Shown in pieces: positions 8,043-16,519 of a stretch of 34,176 nt of DNA. Each line of letters begins with the position of its first letter. The first letter of the stretch is position 1. The notes beneath the pieces are model-generated. The model was given only the letters and a program-made list of their open reading frames with translations, was not told the origin of the DNA and searched no databases. The stretch spans positions 1-34,176 of the forward strand of contig JAEZKJ010000144.1 of assembly GCA_023415545.1 (NCBI GenBank), given 5' to 3'. The DNA is from Bacteroidota bacterium (GTDB taxonomy: Bacteria; Bacteroidota; Bacteroidia; Bacteroidales; Bacteroidaceae). The position numbers and the translations under genes are program-made.

Positions 8043-11000
8043 ATGAAAAAATTTATTATTACGGCTTTTATAGCAATCACATCATTAAGTAGTTACGCGA
8101 TAACCCCACTTTGGCTAAGGGATGTAAAGATTTCTCCTAATGGTTCAGAAATTATATTCTGTTATAAAGGAGATATTTACAAAATTCCGGTAAATGGAGG
8201 TAAAGCTACTCAGTTAACAACACAATCATCATATGAATCAACACCTATTTGGTCGAATGATGGTAAAAAAATTGCTTTTGCAAGTGATAGAGATGGAGGA
8301 AATGATATTTTTATAATGGACGCTGATGGAGGAAGTGCGAAGAAACTCACACAAAACTCAGCAAACGAAATCCCTGCGGCATTCTCGAAAGATGATAATT
8401 TTATATATTTCACTGCATCATTACAGGACCCGGCAAAAAGTGCTCTTTTCCCAAGTTCATCATTAACTGAACTTTATAAAGTTCCAGTAAATGGTGGTCG
8501 TACTATACAGGTTCTTGCTACTCCTGCTGAGATGATAAACATCTCAAAAGATGGAAAAAGCATCGTTTATCAAGACAATAAAGGCTTTGAAAATGAGTGG
8601 AGAAAACATCATACCTCATCAATAACTCGTGATATATGGTTATATAATGAGGATAACAAAAAACACACAAATCTTACTGCAATAGAAGGTGAAGATAGAA
8701 ATCCTTCATTCTCACCAGATAATAAGGGAGTTTATTTTCTTAGTGAAAGAAATAATGGAAGTATGAATGTTTATTATATCTCTTTAGATCATTCAAAAGA
8801 GGTAAAACCTATTACAACATTCAAAAATAACCCTGTCAGATTCCTTTCTGTTGCCTCAAATGGTACTTTATGCTATACCTATGATGGTGAAATATATACT
8901 CAGCTAACTAATGGTACTCCTAAAAAGGTAAATATTGATTTAATCAACGATGATAAAAATGACATTGCAGAACTTAGAATAGGTAATGCATCAACATCTG
9001 CTACAGCTTCTCCTGATGGTAAACAGGTAGCTTTCATCGAACGTGGAGAGGTATTTGTTACTTCTGTTGAATACTCAACAACAAAACAGATTACTAACAC
9101 TCCTGAAGCAGAAGCTGGACTTTCATTCGGTGCTGACAATAGGTCGTTAGCGTATGCTAGTGAAAGAGATGGTAATTGGCAAATTGTAATTGCTAAAATT
9201 GCACGAAAAGAGGACCCTAATTTCCCTAATGCAACGATTATCAATGAAGAGATATTGCTTCCTTCGAAAGATGTTGAAAGAACTTATCCTAAATTCTCCC
9301 CTGATGGTAAAGAAATTGCGTTTATTGAGGGTAGAAAAAAACTGATGGTTTACAACTTTGCTACTAAAAAAGTTCGTCAGATAACAGATGGATCAACATG
9401 GTATAACACATCAGGTGGTTTTGACTATTCGTGGTCGCCTGATGGTAAATGGTTCACTCTGGAATTTATAGGTAATAAACATGATCCATATTCAGATATA
9501 GGCTTAGTAAGTGCACAAGGAGGCGATATCACAAACTTAACAAATAGCGGTTATGCTAGTGAATCTCCTAAATGGGTTATGGATGGTAACGCTATCCTAT
9601 TTATTACCGAGCGATTTGGTATGCGAAATCACGCTTCATGGGGTTCACAAGGCGATGCTATGCTAGTCTTCTTGAATAAAGATGCTTATCGAAAATTCTC
9701 TATGAGCAAAGAAGATTATGAACTTTTAAAAGAGATTGAGAAGCCAAAAGCAGACTCAAAGGAAAAAAGCAACGACAATAAAAAGAAAAATAACAAAAAA
9801 GCGGATGCTGATAAGGCACAAAAAGATAGCGCTAAAGTTATAACTATTGATTTTGACAATATAGAGGATAGAATTGTTCGCCTCACTCCTAACTCCTCTA
9901 ACCTTGGGTCGGCAATAATCTCTAAAGATGGAGAAAAGTTATATTACCTCTCTTCATTTGAAGGTGGATATGATATGTGGAAAATTGATCTTCGAAAGAA
10001 AGAGACTAAACTTTTGCACAAGATGAATGGTGGTTGGGCGTCATTAGAGATGGATAAAGATGGCAAAAATATTTTCCTTTTGGGTAGAGGAAAAATGCAA
10101 AAGATGGATGCCTCTTCCGAGACATTAAAACCTATAAGCTCATCCGGTACATTAAAAATGGATCTTGCGAAGGAGCGTGAATATATGTTCAACCATGTAT
10201 ACAAACAGGAAAAACAGCGCTTCTATAATACAAATATGCATGGAGTTGATTGGGATGCTTTAGTTGAAACATACAGAAAATTCCTTCCTCATATAAATAA
10301 CAATTACGACTTTTCCGAGATGCTTAGCGAGCTATTAGGAGAATTGAATGTATCACATACAGGCTCGGGCTATAGGAAGGGGTCTAATTCAAACATTACA
10401 GCTAATTTAGGAGTATTATATGATTTGTCATATAGAGGAAAAGGGATGAAAATAGAAGAAGTTGTTGATAAAGGACCATTCGACAGCCCTGTTTCAAAAG
10501 TTAAAGCCGGAGATATCATTGAGAAAATTGATGGAGTTGAGATAGATGAAAATTGTGACATCGCTTCTCTTCTTGTTGATAAAGCAAAAAAGAAAACTTT
10601 AATAGCTCTATATAATCCTACAACAAACAAACGCTGGGAAGAGGTTATTTTACCTATAAGTAATGGACAATTCAACGATTTACTTTATAAAAGATGGGTA
10701 AAACAGAGAGCAGCCGACGTTGATAGACTTTCAAATGGTCGATTAGGATATGTACATATTGAGTCTATGGGTGATGATAGTTTCCGAACTGTATATTCCG
10801 ATATTCTTGGCAAATACAATGATCGTGAAGGTATAGTGATTGATACACGTTTTAATGGTGGTGGTCGCCTTCATGAGGATGTTGAGGTTCTATTCAGTGG
10901 AAAGAAATATTTTACTCAGGTAGTTCGTGGCAATGAAGCTTGCGATATGCCAAGTAGAAGATGGAATAAACCATCTATTATGCTACAGTGTGAATCAAAC

Positions 11001-11300
11001 TATAGTAATGCTCATGGTACTCCTTGGGTTTACAAAAATCAAGGAATTGGTAAACTTGTTGGTATGCCTGTTCCAGGTACAATGACAAGTGTAAGCTGGG
11101 AAACATTACAGGACCCATCTTTATATTTCGGTATTCCTATTGTAGGTTATCGTCTTGCTGATGGTTCTTATCTTGAAAATTCACAACTTGAGCCTGATGT
11201 AAAAGTAGCTAATTCACCTGAAACAATAGTTAATGGCGAGGATATTCAATTAAAAGCTGCTGTTGATGAACTTCTTAAAGATATAGATAACATGAAATAA
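8043..11300 (+). CDS. Secreted Tricorn-like S41 peptidase with beta-propeller and PDZ domains
   Basis: 1085 residues. A signal peptide (about 1-19, ending SSYA) sends it to the periplasm. Then come repeated PD40/TolB-type blades with SPDGKEIAF-like motifs from about 22 to 700, interrupted by a Lys/Asp-rich low-complexity linker at about 565-602. A helical C1 segment carries ELNVSHTG with Ser771-His772, a PDZ domain spans about 785-870, and the S41 core spans about 885-1070. By analogy with Tricorn, Ser771-His772 and Glu1045 (YLENSQLEPD) fill three of the catalytic tetrad positions. The nucleophile region reads NYSNAHG (986-992) where archaeal Tricorn has SDG, so catalysis by the standard Ser is uncertain. 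It probably degrades or processes peptides in the periplasm. It is monocistronic, with its own promoter and strong terminator. Confidence 0.93.
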   Translation: MKKFIITAFIAITSLSSYAITPLWLRDVKISPNGSEIIFCYKGDIYKIPVNGGKATQLTTQSSYESTPIWSNDGKKIAFASDRDGGNDIFIMDADGGSAKKLTQNSANEIPAAFSKDDNFIYFTASLQDPAKSALFPSSSLTELYKVPVNGGRTIQVLATPAEMINISKDGKSIVYQDNKGFENEWRKHHTSSITRDIWLYNEDNKKHTNLTAIEGEDRNPSFSPDNKGVYFLSERNNGSMNVYYISLDHSKEVKPITTFKNNPVRFLSVASNGTLCYTYDGEIYTQLTNGTPKKVNIDLINDDKNDIAELRIGNASTSATASPDGKQVAFIERGEVFVTSVEYSTTKQITNTPEAEAGLSFGADNRSLAYASERDGNWQIVIAKIARKEDPNFPNATIINEEILLPSKDVERTYPKFSPDGKEIAFIEGRKKLMVYNFATKKVRQITDGSTWYNTSGGFDYSWSPDGKWFTLEFIGNKHDPYSDIGLVSAQGGDITNLTNSGYASESPKWVMDGNAILFITERFGMRNHASWGSQGDAMLVFLNKDAYRKFSMSKEDYELLKEIEKPKADSKEKSNDNKKKNNKKADADKAQKDSAKVITIDFDNIEDRIVRLTPNSSNLGSAIISKDGEKLYYLSSFEGGYDMWKIDLRKKETKLLHKMNGGWASLEMDKDGKNIFLLGRGKMQKMDASSETLKPISSSGTLKMDLAKEREYMFNHVYKQEKQRFYNTNMHGVDWDALVETYRKFLPHINNNYDFSEMLSELLGELNVSHTGSGYRKGSNSNITANLGVLYDLSYRGKGMKIEEVVDKGPFDSPVSKVKAGDIIEKIDGVEIDENCDIASLLVDKAKKKTLIALYNPTTNKRWEEVILPISNGQFNDLLYKRWVKQRAADVDRLSNGRLGYVHIESMGDDSFRTVYSDILGKYNDREGIVIDTRFNGGGRLHEDVEVLFSGKKYFTQVVRGNEACDMPSRRWNKPSIMLQCESNYSNAHGTPWVYKNQGIGKLVGMPVPGTMTSVSWETLQDPSLYFGIPIVGYRLADGSYLENSQLEPDVKVANSPETIVNGEDIQLKAAVDELLKDIDNMK

Positions 11301-11317
11301 TTATTAAAATTATATAG

Positions 11318-11358
11318 AATCAGACATATCACTCGATTGTGATATGTCTGATTTTTTT
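11318..11358 (+). terminator. Strong intrinsic terminator after the Tricorn-like gene
   Basis: A perfect 15-base stem (11318-11332 with 11339-11353), a 6-base loop and a run of seven T bases. It lies between convergent genes and could also act weakly leftward. Confidence 0.92.
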
Positions 11359-11397
11359 ATTAAAGTATTAATTGAAATAAAAAGTTTTAATACAATT

Positions 11398-12981
11398 CTA
11401 TTTATTATTTTCTTTATAAAGTTCTCTCCAACTCTTATTTAAAAACAGTTCAGCAGTAGCTTTGTATCCTTTACAATAGATATTTAATCTATCGAATATA
11501 TCTATTTGTTTTGTAACTATTCCAACAGAAATAACTGGTGAAATTCTATTTAAATTGAGAGATATGAATATGTTTTTGTCACTTATTTTATTTTTCAACA
11601 TCTTCATTGTCTTCTCTTTTAAAGGCTGCTTTTTATATTTTACAGAACTTAGATAAAGATATCCGTCATACTCACCCAAATATGCTAATGGAATAGCTTT
11701 GTTTGAGACGTTTGAACCTTTATTACTATTTCGAATAGTGTCCAAATCAATTGGCAACTGTTTTAAGAGATATGAATCACTTATTTTGTCAAAAGAAATA
11801 TCATCCTGCTCTTTCGCCAAAATGTCTAAAGCTGAAGAAAAAAGATGTATACTTCTATCATTTGAAAGTTTAGCCATAAAAGTCATTATAGGAATCGATT
11901 CAGAAGTAAAAATAAAATTCTGAAGAGATAAATATACATCTCCATCAATAGCTCCACACATCTTTTCAACGTCAATAGAGTCTCGTTTAAGTTGATTGAT
12001 TATATCTACAAAATTAAATTGTACATCTTTAGGAAGTGAAGTTTTAAATTGATTAAAAAATTTATAACCATCAATATTCATAACTGCAAATAAAGCATCA
12101 TCATACGAAAATCTATCTAGCTTATTCCCATCAATATCACCAAAACACTGCAATGATTTATCCATAAAGTTATTGAAATCATCACTTTCCGAGTCAATTG
12201 ATACATCTAAAGAAATACCTTTTTCCATAAAATCCATATTCGCTAAGTAATAGACATCAGATAAATCGTAGGATTTAGAATTTTGTAAAAGTCTACTCAT
12301 ATAATTACTATTCATCGATTTAAGTAAAAGTTCACTAGATATCACTGCAGATATAGGTGAACTTCCTAATAATGAATATAGCCTACTCCTATTACCACTT
12401 TCACCGGCTTGCTGAGTCATTAACTTCAAACCACGACTTTTCAAGTTGGATATTGAGTCAATATTATCAATATTTGAATTAACTAACAATAAACATTTAT
12501 CGTTGTCAAAACCTATAAAGAAGTAATCGTTATAGTAAAATATTATTCCAACAGCTATTTCCGGCTTTTGATTAAAAGGGATATTGGAAAATATCTTTTT
12601 TAAGAATTCATTAAACTCCCTTGAATCATGCAATGAAACAATACAACCAAATTGGCTGTTCTTACTTGAATTTAGTGAACAATTAAAACAAAATATTGGT
12701 GATTTAAAGTCTATACCACTCTGTGCAATATTAATATTTGACTCAACTTCATTATTGTTTTTTTCAGATATAGAACCTAGAATGTCAACGAGATTAAACC
12801 CCATTTCAGAAACAGATTCATTAATATCTAACTTTAATAGTGCTGTCATATCATCGGGCAAAGCAGATGAGTGAAGCGTTGACCCTTTATAACTTGACGA
12901 GTAATAAATAGCAAGAGCTGTTAACGATACTATTATAAATACGATCAAAACTTTTGATATAGGCGATTTTAAAAACTTCAT
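11398..12981 (-). CDS. Membrane-anchored protein of unknown function (DUF4836-like?)
   Basis: 527 residues with one N-terminal membrane segment (about 9-28, KVLIVFIIVSLTALAIYY) and then a large soluble part that would face the periplasm. The segment ALPDDMTALLKLDIN just after the anchor, and later blocks such as DDALFAVMNIDGYKFF and CGAIDGDVYLSL, recall Bacteroidota DUF4836 proteins, which start with 'IP-D-A-VV-LD' after the export signal. That link is from memory and is weak; no catalytic motif is visible. It lies alone, downstream of tyrS on the same strand but separated from it by 350 bases holding a long hairpin. Confidence 0.82.
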   Translation of the reverse strand: MKFLKSPISKVLIVFIIVSLTALAIYYSSSYKGSTLHSSALPDDMTALLKLDINESVSEMGFNLVDILGSISEKNNNEVESNINIAQSGIDFKSPIFCFNCSLNSSKNSQFGCIVSLHDSREFNEFLKKIFSNIPFNQKPEIAVGIIFYYNDYFFIGFDNDKCLLLVNSNIDNIDSISNLKSRGLKLMTQQAGESGNRSRLYSLLGSSPISAVISSELLLKSMNSNYMSRLLQNSKSYDLSDVYYLANMDFMEKGISLDVSIDSESDDFNNFMDKSLQCFGDIDGNKLDRFSYDDALFAVMNIDGYKFFNQFKTSLPKDVQFNFVDIINQLKRDSIDVEKMCGAIDGDVYLSLQNFIFTSESIPIMTFMAKLSNDRSIHLFSSALDILAKEQDDISFDKISDSYLLKQLPIDLDTIRNSNKGSNVSNKAIPLAYLGEYDGYLYLSSVKYKKQPLKEKTMKMLKNKISDKNIFISLNLNRISPVISVGIVTKQIDIFDRLNIYCKGYKATAELFLNKSWRELYKENNK

Positions 12982-13180
12982 ATACTATAAGTTTAGTGTA
13001 ACAATACAACTATTATCTAATCCATTATTTATATAACAAAGAATTGATCACACTATACATCCTGAAAGCCAAAAATTAGCGCTTCTTTTTTATTAAAATT
13101 GATGATGAGGTGAAACAAAGGATGGGCCAAAAGAAAAATGATGAGGTGTAGTGACTAATAAGCACATTTCATAAACGAAC
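12982..13180. other. Intergenic region with a short direct repeat
   Basis: No gene of credible length. An exact 11-base direct repeat, ATGATGAGGTG, occurs at 13102-13112 and 13138-13148, 36 bases apart and in the same reading frame. The stretch between them reads as a short open peptide ending in tandem stops (TAG TGA). It may be a remnant of a decayed gene or element. Confidence 0.4.
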
Positions 13181-13254
13181 AATCCCCATTAGAAATGATG
13201 TGATGCCCTAAAGTTTGAAAAACTTTTTGGGTAACATCAAATCTAATGGGGATT
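13181..13254. repeat. 74-base imperfect palindrome (long hairpin)
   Basis: Outer arms AATCCCCATTAGA (13181-13193) and TCTAATGGGGATT (13242-13254) are perfectly complementary. Inside them are further paired blocks: TGATGT/ACATCA, CCC/GGG and AAAGTTT/AAACTTT around a tiny loop near 13217-13219. The whole can fold into one long interrupted stem on either strand. It lies between tyrS and the 527-residue gene and has no good T-run on either side, so it is not a standard terminator. A MITE-like repeat or a structured RNA are possibilities. Confidence 0.7.
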
Positions 13255-13261
13255 TGTATTT

Positions 13262-13283
13262 TGAAAATGACTAAACAGTCATT
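13262..13283 (-). terminator. Possible terminator of tyrS
   Basis: AATGACT/AGTCATT stem (13266-13272 with 13277-13283), a 4-base loop, then TTC and an A-rich tail on the minus strand. The T-run is short, so strength is uncertain. Confidence 0.4.
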
Positions 13284-13333
13284 CTATAATTCTATATCTT
13301 TTCAGTACTATAGTTATTGCTAAATAATATAAT

Positions 13334-14626
13334 TTATTTTGCTATAACCAAATAGTAGTTTTTCTTTCCCTTCTGAACAAGAAGATATTTATCATCTAAC
13401 AGGTCAGCTACAGTTATCTCTTTGTCAAAGGCTGTTAGCTTCTCTTTATTCAACGAAATACCTCCACCCTGAACAAGTTTACGCATCTCACCTTTTGAAG
13501 CAAATATAGCCGCATTATCAACGAATAGGTCAACTGCTTTTACACCCTGAGTCAATAGATCACGAGAAATTTCAAATTGAGGAACTCCTTCAAATATTGC
13601 TAAAAGTGTATCTTCATCAAGTTTCTTTAAAGCCTCAGAAGTAGAGTTACCGAATAAGATACCCGAAGCTTCAACAGCAGCATTGTAATCCTGCTCCGAG
13701 TGAACCATTACAGTAACTTCTTTTGCTAAACGCTTTTGAAGAATACGTAGATGTGGAGCTTGAGCATGTTCTTCAATAAGAGCTTCTATCTCATCTTTCT
13801 CAATAGATGTGAAAATCTTTATATATTTAGCAGCGTCATCATCACTTACATTTAACCAGAACTGATAGAATTTGTAAGGTGAAGTATATTTTGGATCTAG
13901 CCAAATATTTCCCGATTCAGTCTTACCAAATTTACCTCCATCAGCCTTAGTGATAAGAGGGCAAGTAAGAGCAAATGCCTCACCACCTGCTTTACGACGA
14001 ATCAATTCAGAACCGGTAGTAATGTTACCCCACTGATCGGAACCACCCATTTGAAGTTTGCAGTTCTTAGTTTGATAAAGGTGAAGGAAATCATAACCTT
14101 GTAGCAGCTGATATGTAAATTCTGTAAACGATAAACCATCGCGAGCCTCACCATTAAGACGCTTTTGAACAGAGTCTTTAGCCATCATGTAGTTAACAGT
14201 GATATGTTTACCAACTTCACGAGCAAAATCAAGGAATGAAAAATCTTTCATCCAATCGTAGTTATTTACTAATTCTGCTTTGTTAGGTATTTCAGATTCA
14301 AAGTCGAGGAACTTTGACAATTGTTTCTTTATACATTCTTGATTATGACGAAGAGTAGCCTCATCAAGAAGATTACGTTCTGCTGATTTTCCTGAAGGGT
14401 CACCAATCATACCTGTAGCTCCACCAATTAGTGCCAATGGTTTATGACCACAACGTTGAAAATGACGTAGCATCATTATACCGCAAAGATGACCTATATG
14501 AAGTGAGTCGGCTGTAGGGTCGATACCTACATATGCTGTAACTTGCTCTTTGTTAAGTAGCTCTTCGGTGCCAGGCATAATTGTATGCACCATACCACGC
14601 CATGTTAATTCTTCTACAAAATTCAT
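13334..14626 (-). CDS. tyrS: Tyrosine--tRNA ligase
   Basis: 430 residues, the usual length of bacterial TyrRS. It charges tRNA-Tyr with tyrosine using ATP. The class I signatures are HIGH at 43-46 (SLHIGHLCG) and KFGKT at 232-236, the TyrRS form of KMSKS. The tyrosine-binding block GGSDQWGNITTG is near 194-205. The C-terminal S4-type RNA-binding domain covers roughly 360-425 (EMRKLVQGGGISLNKEKL). It is transcribed leftward from a TATCTTTG element at 14671-14678. In Bacteroidales I recall tyrS close to the hemD-rnpA-yidD-tatD block; here a small rightward gene intervenes. Confidence 0.98.
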   Translation of the reverse strand: MNFVEELTWRGMVHTIMPGTEELLNKEQVTAYVGIDPTADSLHIGHLCGIMMLRHFQRCGHKPLALIGGATGMIGDPSGKSAERNLLDEATLRHNQECIKKQLSKFLDFESEIPNKAELVNNYDWMKDFSFLDFAREVGKHITVNYMMAKDSVQKRLNGEARDGLSFTEFTYQLLQGYDFLHLYQTKNCKLQMGGSDQWGNITTGSELIRRKAGGEAFALTCPLITKADGGKFGKTESGNIWLDPKYTSPYKFYQFWLNVSDDDAAKYIKIFTSIEKDEIEALIEEHAQAPHLRILQKRLAKEVTVMVHSEQDYNAAVEASGILFGNSTSEALKKLDEDTLLAIFEGVPQFEISRDLLTQGVKAVDLFVDNAAIFASKGEMRKLVQGGGISLNKEKLTAFDKEITVADLLDDKYLLVQKGKKNYYLVIAK

Positions 14627-14670
14627 CGAAAGATTATATATTTAATTATTTGATTTTTAATTTGTAACTG

Positions 14671-14678
14671 CAAAGATA
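14671..14678 (-). promoter_or_regulatory. Promoter -7 element for tyrS
   Basis: TATCTTTG on the minus strand, 44 bases upstream of the tyrS ATG. Confidence 0.6.
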
Positions 14679-14838
14679 AAGATAAAATATTAAAGCCGTA
14701 AAATTAAAATAAAAAGATATTCCACTTTCATATATTGATTTATTATTAAATTCATATATTTATCGCCAATTACAAAAACTTAATTAAACTTTTTTGATTT
14801 TAAACTATCATATTAAGTGTAACTTAAAAAATCGTATT

Positions 14839-15156
14839 ATGAAAAGAAAACTTTTAATTGTTGCTGCAGTACTATTATTTGGTACAGCAACTATTTCTGC
14901 TCAAGAACCTCAAATGGACATGAACAAAATCGGAGAGAAAATAACTAAAGATCTTAACCTAGACGAAAAGCAGACTGCTGACTTTATGAAAGAGTGGAAA
15001 GCACTTTTCCCAGCAAGAGATGCTCAAGCTGAAATGCCTTCTATGGAAGATATGCAGAAGAAATTCGAGAACTTTGATAAAAAGCTTAAAGAGATTCTAA
15101 CAGAAGAACAATATAAGAAGTATCATGAAATGATTCCTAATGGAGGTGGAAACTAA
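14839..15156 (+). CDS. Small secreted LTxxQ/Spy-like protein
   Basis: 105 residues. Starting at the ATG at 14839 gives a clean signal peptide (MKRKLLIVAAVLLFGTATISA, cleaved before QEPQ). The upstream in-frame codons would bury this signal behind a polar leader, so the later start is chosen. The mature part is helical and charged, with two related motifs, LNLDEKQTADFMKEW and LTEEQYKKYHEM. The second resembles the LTxxQ motif of Spy/CpxP-type periplasmic chaperones and stress sensors. It is shorter than Spy, and a chaperone role is inference. It is a lone rightward gene inserted between tatD and tyrS, and its terminator lies inside the 3' end of tatD. Confidence 0.82.
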   Translation: MKRKLLIVAAVLLFGTATISAQEPQMDMNKIGEKITKDLNLDEKQTADFMKEWKALFPARDAQAEMPSMEDMQKKFENFDKKLKEILTEEQYKKYHEMIPNGGGN

Positions 15157-15167
15157 TTTCAAATTTA

Positions 15168-15812
15168 TCATTTAATAAGAGGGAAGTAAGTGAGGACATT
15201 ATCACTTATTTCCTTTTTTAGTCCCTTGCAACTACAACCTAAATCACGAGCTATATTTTCCGAAATCTCATCAATGGAGAGTTTACTCTCATCAGTCTCA
15301 ATAAAAAAATTACGAATAGGGACTCTTTTCAGCGACTCACAATTATATTTCTCACCAAAAGAGATATTAATATTGTGACGCAAATACTCAGAAGCAAGCT
15401 CCTCTTTACCTCTGAAACCATGTATTATCCAAGTACTATCATAACCTATCATCTTGCGAATATTTATGATCTCATTTGATGATTTTACAGCATGGATTAT
15501 CAGTGGGAGGGAGTTATCACGTGCTATTTTTGCAGCCTCTTCAAAAGCATATAGCTGAAGAGGTAAAGGAGTATCACACAATTTATCTATTCCACACTCA
15601 CCTATTGCAACAACTATTTTATCTTTATTTATTGAATCTTTTAGTGACTGAAGCTGCACCGATATATTATCTTCAGTCAGATACCAGGGATGGATTGATA
15701 AAGATATATATTTAGCACCATTGGGGAAATTTTTCTCAATAGCAGAATGGCTATAAACAGCATTATTATCTCCTTTTGAGATTGTGTGAGTATGAATATC
15801 TAATATATCCAT
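15168..15812 (-). CDS. TatD family hydrolase
   Basis: 214 residues, shorter than the usual 255-265 of TatD nucleases but with the metal ligands in order: His7 and His9 (DIHTHT), Glu72 (IGECGID), His107 (LIIHAVK), His131 (IIHGFRG) and Asp174 (IETDES). TatD proteins are metal-dependent 3'-5' DNA exonucleases or deoxyribonucleases with a TIM barrel. Nine bases separate it from the yidD stop, and it is the last gene of the rnpA-yidD-tatD run. The shortening is common for the Bacteroidota subfamily as I recall it. Its last codons also carry the opposite-strand terminator of the LTxxQ-like gene. Confidence 0.92.
   Translation of the reverse strand: MDILDIHTHTISKGDNNAVYSHSAIEKNFPNGAKYISLSIHPWYLTEDNISVQLQSLKDSINKDKIVVAIGECGIDKLCDTPLPLQLYAFEEAAKIARDNSLPLIIHAVKSSNEIINIRKMIGYDSTWIIHGFRGKEELASEYLRHNINISFGEKYNCESLKRVPIRNFFIETDESKLSIDEISENIARDLGCSCKGLKKEISDNVLTYFPLIK
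15182..15219 (+). terminator. Terminator of the LTxxQ-like gene, inside tatD
   Basis: Stem 15182-15192 with 15203-15213 (11 pairs, one G-T), then six T bases. It starts 25 bases after the rightward gene's stop and lies in the coding 3' end of tatD. Read leftward the hairpin has a weaker T-run and may serve both genes. Confidence 0.75.
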
Positions 15813-15821
15813 AATAATGAG

Positions 15822-16046
15822 TTATGGTACAGGATCGTATCCACTTCCACCCCAAGGATGGCAACGTAATAACCTTCGAATAGTAAGATATAAACCTTTT
15901 ATTGGACCATGTTTCTTCAATGCTTCTACTGCATATTCCGAACATGTTGGGACAAACCTGCATGAAGGAGGCGTCATTGGCGATATAAATTTCTTATAAA
16001 AATATATCGGCAGGAGTAATATGAATACAATGACACGCTTAATCAT
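15822..16046 (-). CDS. yidD: Membrane protein insertion efficiency factor YidD
   Basis: 74 residues with an N-terminal amphipathic or membrane-associated helix (residues 5-20) and the YidD signatures SCRFVPTCSEYAVEAL (about 29-44) and CHPWGGSGYDPVP at the C-terminus. YidD assists YidC-dependent insertion of inner membrane proteins. Its ATG overlaps the rnpA stop by four bases, the near-universal rnpA-yidD arrangement. It is complete and of normal length. Confidence 0.96.
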   Translation of the reverse strand: MIKRVIVFILLLPIYFYKKFISPMTPPSCRFVPTCSEYAVEALKKHGPIKGLYLTIRRLLRCHPWGGSGYDPVP

Positions 16047-16435
16047 AATTTATCAACAATATGAAAAAGTAATCTTTTTATTCTCTCTTCAACCAATTGT
16101 GTAGGGTAAATCTTGTTGTCAAGCCAAATAAAAGCAATGATAAGTTGTTTATCATTATCCTTCAACTTATTAATTAAAATGTGCTTATTCTTTCTATAAG
16201 CCTCTCTTATTTGTCGTTTAACAAGATTTCTTTTTACAGCTCTCTTAAATTTCTTTTTAGGTACACTAATTAATATAGAAGCAGTATCCTTACTCATCGA
16301 ACTATCTATCTCCATATAGACAACTCGGATAGGGAAAGCAGGAAATGAGTTATTCCTACCGCCAAAAAGCATCTCAATAGCTTTTTTACTATCCAGACGT
16401 TCGGATTTGAGTAATGTCTCTTTTATTTCTTCCAT
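16043..16435 (-). CDS. rnpA: Ribonuclease P protein component
   Basis: 130 residues. It is the protein subunit of RNase P, which binds the catalytic RNA and the 5' leader of precursor tRNAs. The conserved RNR-type helix KRAVKRNLVKRQIREAYR is at 64-81, and the N-terminal strand begins LLKSERLDSKKAI. The ATG lies only 12 bases after the T-run of a terminator-like hairpin that follows hemD. A TAATTTTG promoter-like element sits inside that hairpin, so rnpA may have its own start there. It is unusual in not being next to rpmH, but this placement after hemD is the arrangement I recall in Bacteroidales. Confidence 0.95.
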   Translation of the reverse strand: MEEIKETLLKSERLDSKKAIEMLFGGRNNSFPAFPIRVVYMEIDSSMSKDTASILISVPKKKFKRAVKRNLVKRQIREAYRKNKHILINKLKDNDKQLIIAFIWLDNKIYPTQLVEERIKRLLFHIVDKL

Positions 16436-16446
16436 ATATATACAAC

Positions 16447-16503
16447 AAAAACCAGGAGTAATGAATCACAAAATTACAACTTTATTGATTCAATACCCCT
16501 GGT
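16447..16503 (-). terminator. Terminator-like hairpin between hemD and rnpA, with embedded promoter element
   Basis: The arms ACCAGG (16451-16456) and CCTGGT (16498-16503) extend inward through TGAATCA/TGATTCA with small mismatches, followed leftward by TTTTG. On the minus strand the loop contains TAATTTTG (16469-16476), a match to TAnnTTTG placed about 34 bases before the rnpA ATG. Confidence 0.75.
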
Positions 16504-16519
16504 TTATTATAACAATATA

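Noticed and set aside
7838..8092. Rightward 84-residue ORF across the tRNA-Gln
   Set aside because: It runs through the tRNA gene, its promoter and the promoter of the peptidase gene, so it cannot be a normal coding sequence.
8043..11300. Antisense ORFs of 67 to 114 residues within the Tricorn-like gene
   Set aside because: They are shadows of the codon pattern of the real gene, with no family signatures.
14794..14838. Extended start for the LTxxQ-like gene, 15 codons upstream
   Set aside because: It would place a polar leader before a textbook signal peptide that begins at the ATG at 14839.
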